A stretch of DNA of 37,056 nucleotides from Lysinibacillus composti (GTDB lineage: Bacteria; Bacillota; Bacilli; Bacillales_A; Planococcaceae): the NCBI RefSeq assembly GCF_016908465.1, contig NZ_JAFBDY010000031.1:1-37056 (forward strand). Direction: 5' to 3'. The notes below the pieces were generated by a model. It saw only the letters and a list, made by a program, of their open reading frames with translations. It was not told the DNA's origin and ran no database searches. The translations under genes were made by a program, and so were the position numbers. Below, one piece after another: positions 1-10,757 of this stretch. How positions within the stretch are numbered: position 1 is the stretch's first letter; every line of letters starts with the position of its first letter.

Positions 1-91
<91 letters not shown>

Positions 92-102
92 AATTCAAAT
101 AA

Positions 103-131
103 AAGTCTAAGCTTATGCTTAGACTTTTTAT
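103..131 (+). terminator. Intrinsic terminator of the left rRNA operon
   Basis: A perfect 10-bp stem (AAGTCTAAGC / GCTTAGACTT) with a TTAT loop is followed directly by a T tract, eleven bases after the 5S end. Confidence 0.85.
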
Positions 132-135
132 TTTT

Positions 136-600
136 TACTTGGGAAATTTATGAAAATAAAGAAACTATAAGTATATGTTTGTAAAATACACAATAAAGTA
201 AGATTAGTTAAAAGAATTAAGAAAGAAAACCCTCTTCTAATAGTGGAAGTATATACATATTTAGATAGATACAAAAAATATATTAAAATAGATAATAAAG
301 GGAACTATATATAAGTAATTTATGATCTATTCCATAAGACTTTAAATAATTTAGTGTATTATATGTTGATTATTTTTCTGAGTAAATGGGAGTATATATT
401 TAAATAACCATTAATTTTCACATAATGAATTGTAAAAAAATTGATAGAATCTATAGAAATATTGAAGTTGATAAATTCACTAAATACTTTAGAAATTATT
501 TTTTATTCAGTATTATTATGGGTTGTTAGGTATAAAACATAGTAGTAACCATTAATAAATTTGGCTATTTAAATAGTCGGAATAGTTTTTCTTTTTGTAG
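136..600. other. AT-rich spacer between rrn and guaB, no gene seen
   Basis: This stretch is very AT-rich with stops in all frames and no Shine-Dalgarno-led ORF. B. subtilis has yaaC between the rRNA operon and guaB; nothing resembling it is visible here. The sequence AACCATTAAT occurs twice (about 410 and 548) but no clear operator or RNA structure was recognised. Confidence 0.5.
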
Positions 601-605
601 GATTC

Positions 606-633
606 TTGACACTCAGAAAACATGTTGTAAACT
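606..633 (+). promoter_or_regulatory. Probable SigA promoter of guaB
   Basis: TTGACA at 606-611, a 16-bp spacer and TAAACT at 628-633 lie about 40 bases upstream of the guaB start. The -35 is perfect; the -10 matches four of six positions. Confidence 0.55.
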
Positions 634-642
634 TACTATTAA

Positions 643-2139
<1,497 letters not shown>

Positions 2140-2210
2140 TTTATAGAAAATAGAGCTAAATCTTTAGCGCTATATACACTTATTAAATTGAACTGTTTAT
2201 TGCAACCTTT

Positions 2211-2247
2211 ACACTCTTTTAACGTTGACGTTAAAAGAGTGTTTTTT
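2211..2247 (+). terminator. Intrinsic terminator after guaB
   Basis: A perfect 14-bp stem (ACACTCTTTTAACG with its reverse complement) around a TTGA loop is followed by TTTTTATT. Confidence 0.92.
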
Positions 2248-2280
2248 ATTCCATTCCTGTCACAATTCTTATAGTATCTA

Positions 2281-2289
2281 TGTTAAAAT
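2281..2289 (+). promoter_or_regulatory. Possible extended -10 promoter of dacA
   Basis: TGTTAAAAT at 2281-2289 fits an extended -10 (TGn plus TAAAAT). No convincing -35 is present. The same 12-mer CTATGTTAAAAT precedes dgk at 15803-15814. Confidence 0.4.
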
Positions 2290-2336
2290 TGCGAAGGATA
2301 ATATAAATATTAAATAAATGTTGGAGGTATTTCATA

Positions 2337-3671
2337 GTGAAAACAGTAAGGAAAACATCATTGTTAAGCATCATTATGATTCCGATCCTGTTACTTAGCA
2401 TGTTTGTTTCAACACCTGTAAAAACAAGTGCAGAAACAAGTTTAGGTTTAACAGTTGGAGCGGCAATCTTAATCGATGCAGATTCAGGGAAAATTTTATA
2501 CGAACAAAATGCAGATAAGTCTTTAGGAATTGCAAGTATGACAAAAATGATGACTGAATACATCCTATTAGATGCAATTAACGAAGGCAAAATTTCTTGG
2601 GATCAAGAATATCGTGTTAATGAGTATACATATAAGATGTCTCAAGACAGAGCTTTAAGTAATGTACCACTGCGTGCAGATGGTACTTATACAATTCGAG
2701 AATTGTATGAAGCAATGGCAATTTACTCTGCTAATGCAGCAACTGTTGCAATTGCAGAAACAATTGCAGGTACAGAAACTGAATTTCTTAAGTTAATGAA
2801 TAAAAAAGCTGAAGAACTTGGTCTTGAAGGATATAAATTTGTAAACGCATCAGGTTTAAATAACGCAGATTTATTTGGTATGCACCCTCAAGGGACTGGC
2901 CCGCAGGACGAAAACGTAATGCCAGCACGTTCAGTTGCTAAGCTTGCATATCATTTATTAAAAGACCACCCAGAGGTATTAGATACATCAAGTATTGCTA
3001 AAAAGACGTTCCGTGAAGGCACAGATGATGAAATTGAAATGGAAAACTGGAACTTCATGTTACCAGGATTAGTGTATGAGTATGAAGGTGTAGACGGCTT
3101 AAAAACAGGTACAACAAATTTGGCTGGTTATTGCTTTACTGGTACTGCCGAACGTAACGGTACGCGTTTAATAGCAGTAGTAATGAACGCTGTGGATTCA
3201 AAAGGTGCAGGATCTTATAAAGCACGTTTTGATCAAACGGCTAAATTATTTGATTATGGTTTTGGACAGTTTTCTAAGCAAGAAATTGTCCCTGCAAATT
3301 ATGTATTTAAAGGGAAAGAAACAATTGCGGTAACAAAAGGTAAAGAAGATGAAGTTGAAATTGCAGTGAAAGAGCCAATTTCAGTTGTAATTAACACAAA
3401 TGAAAAAGATTTGTATAAGCCTAAATTAGTATTAGAAAAAGAAACACTTGAAGCCGATGTAAAAAAGGGTACTGTCGTTGGTAAAGTCGTTCTAGAACGA
3501 ACAGAAGGAAAAGATTTGGGCTTTATTGATGGTAAGGAGTATTCTACTGATGTTGTAACAACTCAAACGGTTGAGCGCGCAGGATGGCTCTCACTATTTT
3601 TCCAAGGAGTAGGAAACTTCTTTGGTAATGTATGGGGTGGTATTACAGGATTTGTTGGCGGCTTATTTTAA
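2337..3671 (+). CDS. dacA: D-alanyl-D-alanine carboxypeptidase (PBP5-type)
   Basis: Low-molecular-mass penicillin-binding protein that removes the terminal D-Ala from peptidoglycan stem peptides outside the cytoplasmic membrane. A GTG start follows GGAGG by nine bases. The N-terminus is a signal peptide (charged MKTVRK, hydrophobic core, likely cleavage after KTSA at residue 32). The three active-site motifs of the SxxK family are all present: SMTK at 67-70, SAN at 131-133 and KTG at 256-258. A C-terminal beta domain precedes a Gly/Phe-rich amphipathic helix (last ~25 residues) typical of the PBP5 membrane anchor. 444 residues matches B. subtilis DacA, and the guaB-dacA order is conserved. 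Confidence 0.96.
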   Translation: MKTVRKTSLLSIIMIPILLLSMFVSTPVKTSAETSLGLTVGAAILIDADSGKILYEQNADKSLGIASMTKMMTEYILLDAINEGKISWDQEYRVNEYTYKMSQDRALSNVPLRADGTYTIRELYEAMAIYSANAATVAIAETIAGTETEFLKLMNKKAEELGLEGYKFVNASGLNNADLFGMHPQGTGPQDENVMPARSVAKLAYHLLKDHPEVLDTSSIAKKTFREGTDDEIEMENWNFMLPGLVYEYEGVDGLKTGTTNLAGYCFTGTAERNGTRLIAVVMNAVDSKGAGSYKARFDQTAKLFDYGFGQFSKQEIVPANYVFKGKETIAVTKGKEDEVEIAVKEPISVVINTNEKDLYKPKLVLEKETLEADVKKGTVVGKVVLERTEGKDLGFIDGKEYSTDVVTTQTVERAGWLSLFFQGVGNFFGNVWGGITGFVGGLF

Positions 3672-3742
3672 TAGATAAACATTATGTATATGGCTAGTCA
3701 ATATAAAGCAAATGTATAATTGACGTAACTATGTTAGAAGGA

Positions 3743-3777
3743 AAACAGTGTCTCAGACAGTTGAGACACTGTTTTTT
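3743..3777 (+). terminator. Intrinsic terminator after dacA
   Basis: A 13-bp perfect stem (AAACAGTGTCTCA / TGAGACACTGTTT) with a six-base loop ends in a T run. Confidence 0.9.
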
Positions 3778-3900
3778 CACGCTTATATTGCTTATTTGCC
3801 TACTTTATGGAATCTAAAATTTATACGGTTCTAATCTTACAATAATGTGTTAAAAGTATAACCGATAACTATTGTCACAACCTTTTTTTAATTGGACAAC

Positions 3901-3929
3901 ATAAATTTAGCCTACTTTTTTCATAATCT
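3901..3929 (+). promoter_or_regulatory. Possible SigE-type promoter of the asparagine synthetase gene
   Basis: ATAAAT at 3901-3906 and CATAATCT at 3922-3929, separated by 15 bases, loosely resemble the mother-cell SigE consensus (ATA-containing -35, CATAnnnT -10). No good SigA promoter was seen. This is a weak, by-eye match. Confidence 0.25.
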
Positions 3930-3954
3930 ACAAGAGTGAAAGGGCGTGAAAAAA

Positions 3955-5790
3955 GTGTGCGGCATAACTGGATGGATTGATTATACACAATCAATTAAAC
4001 ACAAGGAACAGATTCTTACAAATATGAGGGAAACACTAAGTAAGAGAGGGCCAGATGATGGGAATAATTATTGCAGCGCACATGCTTTACTGGGGCATCG
4101 TCGACTAGCAGTAATTGATTTAATTGGTGGAAAACAGCCAATGTCAAAAACCCATCAAGATAAACAATATGTAATGGTATATAATGGTGAACTTTATAAT
4201 ACTGAGGAACTTCGACAAGAGCTATTAAAAAGAGGCTATACTTTTACAACAACATCTGATACAGAAGTTTTATTAACTTCCTTTATTGAGTGGAAAGAAC
4301 AATGTGTGGATTACTTAAATGGTATCTATGCTTTTGCTATTTGGGATGAGCAAGAAGAAGAAGTGTATTTATTCCGTGATCGACTTGGAGTTAAACCTTT
4401 ATTCTTTACAATACACAATAATTCGTTATTATTTGCTTCCGAAATAAAAGCACTATTGGCACATCCTGAAATAAAGCCACAAATTGATCGCAAAGGGTTG
4501 GCAGCCCTATTAAGTATTGGGCCATCAAGAGTACCAGGCGACGGTATATTAAAAGGGATTGAAGAGGTAGAGCCAGGATGTGCGTTAAAGTTCTCAAGAA
4601 ATGGATTGAAAAAATGGCGATATTGGAATGTTAAGAGTCAAACACATGAACATTCACTTGAAGAGACAATTGAACAAGTTAGATTTTTTATTACAGACGC
4701 AATTGAAAGACAACTTGTCTCAGATGTGCCACTATGTACATTTTTATCTGGTGGTGTAGATTCTAGCGTCATTACAGCGATAGCGGCAAACACATATAAC
4801 CAAGAGGGACGTACGTTGCATACGTACTCTATAGATTTTGAGGGAAATGATCAATTCTTTAAGAAAAATGACTTTCAAGTATCACAAGACACATTTTGGA
4901 TTAAAAAAATGAGTGATACTTTCAAAACAAATCATCATGATATTATCATCACGCAACAAGAACTAATTGATTATTTAGAGGAAGCTATGACAATAAGGGA
5001 CCTACCTGGAATGGTGGATATTGATAGTTCCTTATTAGTTGCCTGTCGTATCATTAAACAGGATTTTACGGTTGCTTTATCAGGTGAATGTGCAGATGAA
5101 ATATTCGGTGGTTATCCTTGGTTCCAAAAGGATTATGATTCTTTCCCTTGGATTCGCTCTATTAACGAAAGAGAAGGGTTTTTACGTAAAGAATGGAAAG
5201 ACCGTCTTCAATTGAAAGATTATATGCAAAGTGTGTTTGAAGGGGAATTAAAACAATCTCCACAACTTGATGGTGAGAGTGGAAAAGAAGCAAAGCAAAG
5301 ACAGCTATTTTATTTAAATATGCGATACTTTATGCAAAATTTATTAGAACGAAAAGACAGAATGAGTATGGGTGGAAGTCTTGAAGTTCGTGTTCCATTT
5401 GCGGATCATCGTCTCGTAGAATACCTTTGGAATATTCCTTGGGAAATGAAAAATATGGGAAATATGGAGAAGGGGTTAATGAGGAAAGCAGTTGAAGGGC
5501 TTTTACCTGAAGAGGTTTTATACCGAAAAAAGAATCCATATCCTAAGACATATCACCCTTTATATACAGAAGGTGTGAAGGAAAAACTAAAGGGGCTAGT
5601 GCAAAGGAAGGAATCTATTTTAAATGAATTATTTGATAAAACTCAATTGCACCAACTGATTGAATCTGGAGGAGAGTCTTTTAAGGTTCCTTGGTACGGG
5701 CAACTCATGACAGGTCCACAGCTATTAGCTTATTTCATTCAATTTGATCGTTGGTTCGAACTATGTAACATTGAATTAATTGATCAATAA
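3955..5790 (+). CDS. Glutamine-hydrolysing asparagine synthetase (AsnB/AsnO family)
   Basis: Makes asparagine from aspartate, ATP and glutamine. I place the start at the GTG at 3955, not the upstream in-frame GTG at 3946: AAAGGG at 3939-3944 is then ten bases away instead of one, and the protein begins Met-Cys-Gly-Ile, giving the N-terminal nucleophilic cysteine that class II amidotransferases need after Met removal. The glutaminase domain fills roughly 1-200 (KRGPDDG, YNGELYN, SDTEVLL). The synthetase domain carries the ATP pyrophosphatase motif SGGVDSS at 265-271 and the SGECADEIFGGYP segment. Its 611 residues are close to B. subtilis AsnO (YisO), the sporulation-linked paralogue; whether it is AsnO or AsnB cannot be settled here. 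It is an addition between dacA and the pdx genes compared with B. subtilis. Confidence 0.9.
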   Translation: MCGITGWIDYTQSIKHKEQILTNMRETLSKRGPDDGNNYCSAHALLGHRRLAVIDLIGGKQPMSKTHQDKQYVMVYNGELYNTEELRQELLKRGYTFTTTSDTEVLLTSFIEWKEQCVDYLNGIYAFAIWDEQEEEVYLFRDRLGVKPLFFTIHNNSLLFASEIKALLAHPEIKPQIDRKGLAALLSIGPSRVPGDGILKGIEEVEPGCALKFSRNGLKKWRYWNVKSQTHEHSLEETIEQVRFFITDAIERQLVSDVPLCTFLSGGVDSSVITAIAANTYNQEGRTLHTYSIDFEGNDQFFKKNDFQVSQDTFWIKKMSDTFKTNHHDIIITQQELIDYLEEAMTIRDLPGMVDIDSSLLVACRIIKQDFTVALSGECADEIFGGYPWFQKDYDSFPWIRSINEREGFLRKEWKDRLQLKDYMQSVFEGELKQSPQLDGESGKEAKQRQLFYLNMRYFMQNLLERKDRMSMGGSLEVRVPFADHRLVEYLWNIPWEMKNMGNMEKGLMRKAVEGLLPEEVLYRKKNPYPKTYHPLYTEGVKEKLKGLVQRKESILNELFDKTQLHQLIESGGESFKVPWYGQLMTGPQLLAYFIQFDRWFELCNIELIDQ

Positions 5791-5793
5791 AGG

Positions 5794-5836
5794 AAAACCG
5801 CTTAAAAGCATATGCTATTTAAGCGGTTTCTCCTTT
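5794..5836. terminator. Bidirectional terminator between asparagine synthetase and pdxR
   Basis: A 12-bp stem (AAACCGCTTAAA at 5795-5806 with its complement at 5818-5829) has an inner AGCATATGCT palindrome as loop. A T-rich run follows on the plus strand (TCTCCTTTTT). The minus-strand gene ends inside the hairpin, with its stop codon at 5815-5817. Confidence 0.75.
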
Positions 5837-7233
5837 TTGGGGGCAATACCCCAACAATTCATTAATTTCCGAATGGATGATTCTATTTGTTCTAAAGGAA
5901 TACCACCAAAGCCAAGTAAAAATGTTGGATTTTTGTAATCAATTGCTTTAATCAAATAATCCTTAACTGGGTAAATTCCAATTCCGTCTTTTGCTGCTAA
6001 TTCTTTTAGTTCTTCTTCACTTTTTGATAAAGGAACTGAAATAAGAATATGCATCCCTGCATGATCCCCTGTCACAGTTACTTGAGAATAAAAGGTAGTT
6101 AAAGTAGTAGTTAACCTATCATGTTTTTTTCGATAAATTTTCCGCATACGATTTAGATGTTTAGCAAAATGTCCATCTTTCATAAAGTTAGCTAGTATAT
6201 GTTGGTCAAACCGAGGGACCGTCGCAGAATAGTAGCTAAATAGTTCCTTGTATTTTGACAAAAGTGTAGTGGGTAAGACTAAATATGCTACACGTAAGGA
6301 AGGCATTAAAGACTTTGTAAAAGTACTCAAATAAATAACCTTATTATTTTTATCTAAGCCTTGGAGTGCTGGGATTGGTTTTCCGATATATCGAAATTCA
6401 CTATCATAATCGTCTTCGATAATATAGCGGTTTTCAGCTTTTGATGCCCATTTTAATAATTGGGTCCTTCTTGTTGCAGAAAGTACAGCACCAGTAGGGA
6501 ATTGATGTGATGGTGTAATATAGACAATATTGGCATCAGTACGCTTTAGCTCATCAACAATCAAACCTTCCTCATCGACTGAAATAGGAACTGCCCTATT
6601 TTGCAATTGAATTCGTGGGATTGCTGAATAACCTGGATTTTCAAGTGCAAAACTTGAATCGCTTTCAAGTAAGCGTAGAATCATTGGAAGCAAATGTTCA
6701 GTACCCGAACCAATAACGATCTGTTCAGGGCTGCAGATCATGCCTCGAGATTGGTAAAGATATTTTGCAATTTCAGTTCGTAATGCGTATTCTCCTTGGG
6801 GTTCCCCAATTTGCAAGAACTCATTATGCGTTCCGTCATATAAATCCTTTGCATACTTTCTCCAAGTGGTAAAAGGGAAGAATTCTGAATCAATTTTCCC
6901 AGGATGAAAGTCGGTTTCAAATCTGCCTTTTTCCCGATATAACATAGGCTGTTTTGGCTGTTCTATTTGAATATAAGGCAGTTCATCAATTTCCTCAACA
7001 AAATACCCAATCCGTGGTTTAGAAACAATATATCCTTCTGCAAGCAATTGTGCATATGCAATTTCGACTGTTGTTTGACTTATATTTAAAAATTCCGCCA
7101 ATTTTCTTTTAGAGGGTAATTTTGTTCCAAGTTCAATTTGTTTACCAATAATGGCGTTTTTAATTCCTATATAAAGTTGTTCATACAAAGGTTTTTCTGT
7201 ATCTTTATTTAGTTCAAATATGAGCATGTCCAT
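5815..7233 (-). CDS. pdxR: MocR-family regulator, probable PdxR
   Basis: GntR-type winged helix (residues ~5-75, PSKRKLAEFLNISQTTVEIAY) fused to a class I aminotransferase-like domain that binds PLP. The PLP lysine is in FTKSLMPS (Lys307). Divergence from pdxS-pdxT makes it the likely PLP-sensing activator of that operon, as for PdxR in other Gram-positives; GabR is the alternative but no gab genes are near. The longest frame starts at a GTG at 7242, which abuts the Shine-Dalgarno; AAGGGT (7246-7241) is seven bases from the ATG at 7233, so I use that (472 residues). A further in-frame ATG lies at 7227. Confidence 0.85.
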   Translation of the reverse strand: MDMLIFELNKDTEKPLYEQLYIGIKNAIIGKQIELGTKLPSKRKLAEFLNISQTTVEIAYAQLLAEGYIVSKPRIGYFVEEIDELPYIQIEQPKQPMLYREKGRFETDFHPGKIDSEFFPFTTWRKYAKDLYDGTHNEFLQIGEPQGEYALRTEIAKYLYQSRGMICSPEQIVIGSGTEHLLPMILRLLESDSSFALENPGYSAIPRIQLQNRAVPISVDEEGLIVDELKRTDANIVYITPSHQFPTGAVLSATRRTQLLKWASKAENRYIIEDDYDSEFRYIGKPIPALQGLDKNNKVIYLSTFTKSLMPSLRVAYLVLPTTLLSKYKELFSYYSATVPRFDQHILANFMKDGHFAKHLNRMRKIYRKKHDRLTTTLTTFYSQVTVTGDHAGMHILISVPLSKSEEELKELAAKDGIGIYPVKDYLIKAIDYKNPTFLLGFGGIPLEQIESSIRKLMNCWGIAPKKEKPLK

Positions 7234-7271
7234 TTGTATCACCCTTAACTGACCTTAATAAATTTTATGTA

Positions 7272-7307
7272 ATTGACTCTTTTTGTATGGTCAATTTTCA
7301 TTATACT
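7272..7307. promoter_or_regulatory. Divergent pdxR/pdxS control region
   Basis: ATTGAC at 7272-7277 and GTCAAT at 7290-7295 form an inverted repeat with a 12-bp gap. On the minus strand TTGACC begins at 7294 and is followed after 17 bases by TACATA, a plausible pdxR promoter. On the plus strand TATACT at 7302-7307 is a good -10 for pdxS without a well-spaced -35, as expected for an activated promoter. Role as the PdxR operator is inferred. Confidence 0.45.
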
Positions 7308-7340
7308 AGAAATTAATACAAGTGGGGAGGTAATTTTTGG

Positions 7341-8225
7341 ATGATACAATTAGGAACTGAAAGAGTAAAACGTGGGATGGCTGAAATGCAAAAAGGGGGC
7401 GTCATTATGGACGTCATCAATGCAGAGCAAGCTAAAATTGCAGAGGCAGCAGGGGCTGTGGCTGTTATGGCCTTAGAACGGGTACCATCTGATATTCGTA
7501 AAGCAGGTGGAGTCGCTCGTATGGCCGACCCTCGTATCGTAGAAGAGGTATTGAATGCAGTAACAATTCCAGTAATGGCAAAGGCCCGTATTGGACATAT
7601 CGTAGAAGCACGTGTACTAGAATCAATGGGTGTTGATTATATAGATGAAAGTGAAGTATTAACACCTGCAGATGAGGAATTTCATTTACTAAAGAGTGAT
7701 TATACAGTCCCATTTGTTTGTGGCTGCCGAGACTTAGGAGAGGCTGCTCGTCGTATTGGAGAAGGAGCTTCAATGCTACGAACAAAAGGTGAACCAGGAA
7801 CAGGTAACATTGTTGAAGCAGTTCGCCATATACGTAAAGTAAATGCCCAAGTACGTCGTGTGGTGGGAATGAGTACGGACGAACTAATGACAGAAGCCAA
7901 AAATCTAGGCGCACCATTTGAATTATTATTAGAAATTAAAAAACTAGGCCGTTTACCTGTTGTAAATTTTGCTGCAGGTGGTGTGGCTACTCCAGCTGAT
8001 GCAGCATTAATGATGGAGCTTGGAGCAGATGGAGTTTTCGTAGGATCGGGTATATTTAAATCTGAAAACCCAGAAAAATTTGCTCGAGCAATTGTAGAAG
8101 CAACAACACATTACAAAGACTATAAGTTAATAGCTGAAATCTCAAAGGAACTTGGAACACCAATGAAAGGGATAGAAATTTCGTCATTAGCTGCTAGTGA
8201 GCGTATGCAGGAGCGTGGTTGGTAG
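7341..8225 (+). CDS. pdxS: Pyridoxal 5'-phosphate synthase, PdxS subunit
   Basis: Lyase subunit of the DXP-independent PLP synthase. It condenses ribose 5-phosphate, glyceraldehyde 3-phosphate and ammonia supplied by PdxT, in a 12 PdxS:12 PdxT complex. 294 residues is the standard length. The barrel shows MDV at 23-25, the substrate-binding Lys81 in MAKARIGH, and the second active-site lysine in [10 protein letters not shown] (about 149). GGGGAGG lies about ten bases before the ATG. pdxT follows after one base, so both are on one message. Confidence 0.98.
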   Translation: MIQLGTERVKRGMAEMQKGGVIMDVINAEQAKIAEAAGAVAVMALERVPSDIRKAGGVARMADPRIVEEVLNAVTIPVMAKARIGHIVEARVLESMGVDYIDESEVLTPADEEFHLLKSDYTVPFVCGCRDLGEAARRIGEGASMLRTKGEPGTGNIVEAVRHIRKVNAQVRRVVGMSTDELMTEAKNLGAPFELLLEIKKLGRLPVVNFAAGGVATPADAALMMELGADGVFVGSGIFKSENPEKFARAIVEATTHYKDYKLIAEISKELGTPMKGIEISSLAASERMQERGW

Positions 8226-8226
8226 A

Positions 8227-8832
8227 ATGGTTAAGATAGGTGTTCTAGCATTACAAGGTGCAGTAAGGGAACATTTTCAGCAACTTAATATGCTCGGTTG
8301 TGATGCTGTAGCTGTAAAGACAGTTGAAGATTTAAAGGGCATTCATGGTCTCATTTTACCTGGTGGTGAAAGTACAACAATGCGGAAGCTTTTAGACCGA
8401 TATTGTTTACTAGAACCAATTCAAATGTTAGAAAAACAAGGATTGCCGATGTTTGGTACCTGCGCAGGTCTCATTTTGTTAGCCAAAGAGGTTGTAGGAT
8501 ATGATGAACCACATTTAGGCGTTATGGATGTTTTAGTAGAAAGAAATTCATTTGGCCGACAAATAGATAGTTTCGAGGTGAAATTACCAATTCCTGAAAT
8601 TGGCGGTGATATCCCAGCTGTCTTTATACGAGCACCACATATAGTTAAAGTTGGCGAGAATGTAGAAGTATTAGCGTTACATGAAGATCGCATAGTACTA
8701 GCAAGAGACCGCCATCTTTTGGGATGTTCATTCCATCCAGAGTTGACAGAGGATGTTCGCATTCTTCAATACTTTGTTAATATGGTTCACGAGTCTACAA
8801 AGACTTCACTTGCAAAATTACATACCATATAG
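8227..8832 (+). CDS. pdxT: Pyridoxal 5'-phosphate synthase glutaminase, PdxT subunit
   Basis: Class I glutaminase that feeds ammonia through a channel to PdxS. The catalytic triad is complete: Cys79 in GTCAGL, and His170 and Glu172 in SFHPE, matching the B. subtilis numbering. The Gly-rich GGEST segment (about residue 47) is the oxyanion region. An in-frame upstream start at 8197 would run inside pdxS; the ATG at 8227, giving MVKIGVLALQG and 201 residues, matches the family. Translation is probably coupled to pdxS. Confidence 0.97.
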   Translation: MVKIGVLALQGAVREHFQQLNMLGCDAVAVKTVEDLKGIHGLILPGGESTTMRKLLDRYCLLEPIQMLEKQGLPMFGTCAGLILLAKEVVGYDEPHLGVMDVLVERNSFGRQIDSFEVKLPIPEIGGDIPAVFIRAPHIVKVGENVEVLALHEDRIVLARDRHLLGCSFHPELTEDVRILQYFVNMVHESTKTSLAKLHTI

Positions 8833-8838
8833 TAAAGT
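8810..8838 (+). promoter_or_regulatory. Possible promoter of the serS T-box transcript
   Basis: TTGCAA at 8810-8815, 17 bases, then TAAAGT at 8833-8838, overlapping the end of pdxT and placing the start just upstream of the T-box. Confidence 0.4.
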
Positions 8839-8861
8839 ATGGGTAAATTTCAAAATTGTTA

Positions 8862-9099
8862 AATCGATGATGGGAAGTAGTAACAAGCACGTTTATTTAA
8901 GAGAGTTAGCGGTTGGTGGAAGCTAATATAGACACTTGTGAATCCGTCCTTGAGTAGCCAAGTTGAAGGTTTAGTAAGCTTTGGCCGGTTGAAAAGCCGT
9001 TACTGTATAAGTGGATTAGATTTATTTTTGGTCTAATCAATTAGGGTGGCAACGCGGGTAGCTCTCGTCCCTTCTATGGGGATGGGGGCTTTTTTTATG
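8862..9099 (+). ncRNA. T-box leader (serine) of serS
   Basis: A cis-acting RNA that senses uncharged tRNA. The conserved opening GATGGGAAGTAGTAAC is at about 8868, a Stem I region follows, and the T-box core AGGGTGGCAACGCGG is at 9043-9057. In the 3' strand of Stem I the sequence GTGAA-TCC-G puts a likely specifier codon TCC (Ser) at 8943-8945, agreeing with the downstream gene. Uncharged tRNA-Ser should stabilise the antiterminator and allow serS transcription. Confidence 0.93.
9060..9097 (+). terminator. Regulated terminator of the serS T-box
   Basis: AGCTCTCGTCCC at 9060-9071 pairs, with some G-U pairs, to GGGATGGGGGCT, followed by TTTTTTT. It competes with the antiterminator that uses the upstream T-box core. 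Confidence 0.85.
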
Positions 9100-9191
9100 C
9101 TCTTCATTCATTAGCACAGATATTTGAATGAGCTGTGATAAAAAAGGTTATTATTTTCTAAGTCGATAAACTTACTATTGGAGGAATGAAC

Positions 9192-10472
9192 ATGTTAGAT
9201 ATTAGACGTGTACGTGATAACTTTGAAGAAGTGAAAAAAATCCTTCTTACACGAAATGAAGATTTAGGGAACTTAGATGAGTTTGAAGAATTAGATTCAA
9301 AGCGTCGGGAGTTAATTGCAAAAACGGAAATATTAAAGGCAGAGAGAAATAAAGTATCTGAACAAATTTCAATCATGAAACGTAATAAAGAAAATGCGGA
9401 CGAGACTATTGCACGTATGCGCGAAGTTGGAGAAGAAATTAAACAACTTGATCATGCGTTACGTGAAGTGGAAGAAAAATTTGAATACATGATGATGCGT
9501 TTGCCAAATATCCCGCATGAATCGGTTCCAGTAGGGGAAACAGAAGATGATAATGTAGAAGTTCTTAAATGGGGAGAGCTACCAACATTCGATTTTGAAG
9601 CAAAACCACACTGGGATTTAGCAACAGACTTACAAATTGTTGATTTTGAACGTGCGGCAAAAGTAACAGGAAGTCGTTTTGTGTTCTACCGTGGATTAGG
9701 GGCACGCCTCGAACGTGCTTTAATGAGCTTTATGATGGATCTACATGCAGAAGAACATGGCTATGAAGAAATGCTACCTCCTGTGATTGTAAACCGTGAT
9801 AGCTTAACTGGTACAGGCCAATTACCGAAATTTGAAGAAGATGTATTTAAATTGGTTGATACAGATTACTTTATGATTCCAACAGCTGAGGTTCCTGTAA
9901 CAAACTTCTTCCGTGACGAAATTGTAGATGGCGATATTTTACCAAAAGGATTTGCAGCTTATAGTGCATGTTTCCGTTCTGAAGCAGGTTCAGCTGGCCG
10001 TGATACACGAGGTCTTATTCGCCAACACCAATTTAATAAAGTTGAACTAGTTCGTTTTGTAAAACCAGAAGAATCTTACAATGAATTAGAAAAACTTACA
10101 GGTCACGCTGAAAAGGTACTTCAACTTTTAGGCTTACCGTACCGTAAACTATTAATGTGTACGGCAGATCTTGGTTTCACAGCAGCCAAAAAATACGACT
10201 TAGAAGTATGGATGCCAACACAAGATATGTATCGCGAAATTTCTTCTTGTTCAAACTTTGAAGATTTCCAAGCTCGTCGTGCAAATATTCGTTTCCGTCG
10301 CGAAGCAGGGGCAAAACCAGAATATGTACATACATTAAATGGTTCAGGTCTTGCAATTGGGCGTACGGTAGCAGCGATTTTAGAAAATTACCAACAAGCA
10401 GATGGAAGTGTAATTATTCCAGAGGTTCTTCGTCCATATATGGGCGGTAAGGAAGTTATTGCTCCGAAGTAA
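9192..10472 (+). CDS. serS: Seryl-tRNA synthetase
   Basis: Class II synthetase that charges tRNA-Ser. An N-terminal coiled-coil arm (about 1-110, heavily charged) binds the long variable arm of tRNA-Ser. Motif 2 is in [15 protein letters not shown] and motif 3 in GSGLAIGRT. The ATG at 9192 is used because GGAGG at 9180-9184 is seven bases away; the in-frame ATG at 9186 is only one base away, and MLDIRRV matches family N-termini. The product is 426 residues. It is controlled by the T-box leader directly upstream. The tRNA-Ser gene found next to serS in B. subtilis is not present here. Confidence 0.97.
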   Translation: MLDIRRVRDNFEEVKKILLTRNEDLGNLDEFEELDSKRRELIAKTEILKAERNKVSEQISIMKRNKENADETIARMREVGEEIKQLDHALREVEEKFEYMMMRLPNIPHESVPVGETEDDNVEVLKWGELPTFDFEAKPHWDLATDLQIVDFERAAKVTGSRFVFYRGLGARLERALMSFMMDLHAEEHGYEEMLPPVIVNRDSLTGTGQLPKFEEDVFKLVDTDYFMIPTAEVPVTNFFRDEIVDGDILPKGFAAYSACFRSEAGSAGRDTRGLIRQHQFNKVELVRFVKPEESYNELEKLTGHAEKVLQLLGLPYRKLLMCTADLGFTAAKKYDLEVWMPTQDMYREISSCSNFEDFQARRANIRFRREAGAKPEYVHTLNGSGLAIGRTVAAILENYQQADGSVIIPEVLRPYMGGKEVIAPK

Positions 10473-10483
10473 ATAGTGAAAAT

Positions 10484-10516
10484 TAAAGTCATGAGATTAC
10501 TCGTGACTTTTTATTT
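10484..10516 (+). terminator. Intrinsic terminator after serS
   Basis: AAAGTCATGAG pairs with CTCGTGACTTT (one G-U) around a short loop and is followed by TTATTTATT. Confidence 0.8.
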
Positions 10517-10651
10517 ATTATTAGGCAAACATTTATATGTCCTTCTATACTTTTTCATACTTTGCGCGGTTTATAATAATAGATGTACTTACTAAATTAC
10601 TTATTAATACTTTATCTACACTAATTTTTGCTAATACAAGGTAGAAGGAGA

Positions 10652-10700
10652 AATATAAAAAGAACACCTTTAAGTAGCCCTAGGCAGTCTTAAAGGTGTT
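10652..10700 (-). terminator. Terminator of the atoE-like gene
   Basis: AACACCTTTAAG at 10663-10674 and its perfect reverse complement at 10689-10700 flank a 14-base loop. Read on the minus strand it is followed by CTTTTTATATTT, so it terminates the gene ending at 10758. Confidence 0.8.
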
Positions 10701-10757
10701 TCTTTCTAGTGGGGGTATGCCTTATCATCATATGCATGGAATGGTAAATGAGTTGGG

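Noticed and set aside
136..605. A riboswitch or yaaC remnant upstream of guaB
   Set aside because: No conserved riboswitch core and no recognisable yaaC coding fragment; only AT-rich sequence.
7465..7917. A 150-codon minus-strand open frame inside pdxS
   Set aside because: Antisense shadow of a conserved gene, with no ribosome site and no family features.
8833..9191. A tRNA-Ser gene next to serS, as in B. subtilis
   Set aside because: The only structured RNA there is the T-box leader; no cloverleaf with acceptor and T-arm consensus was found.
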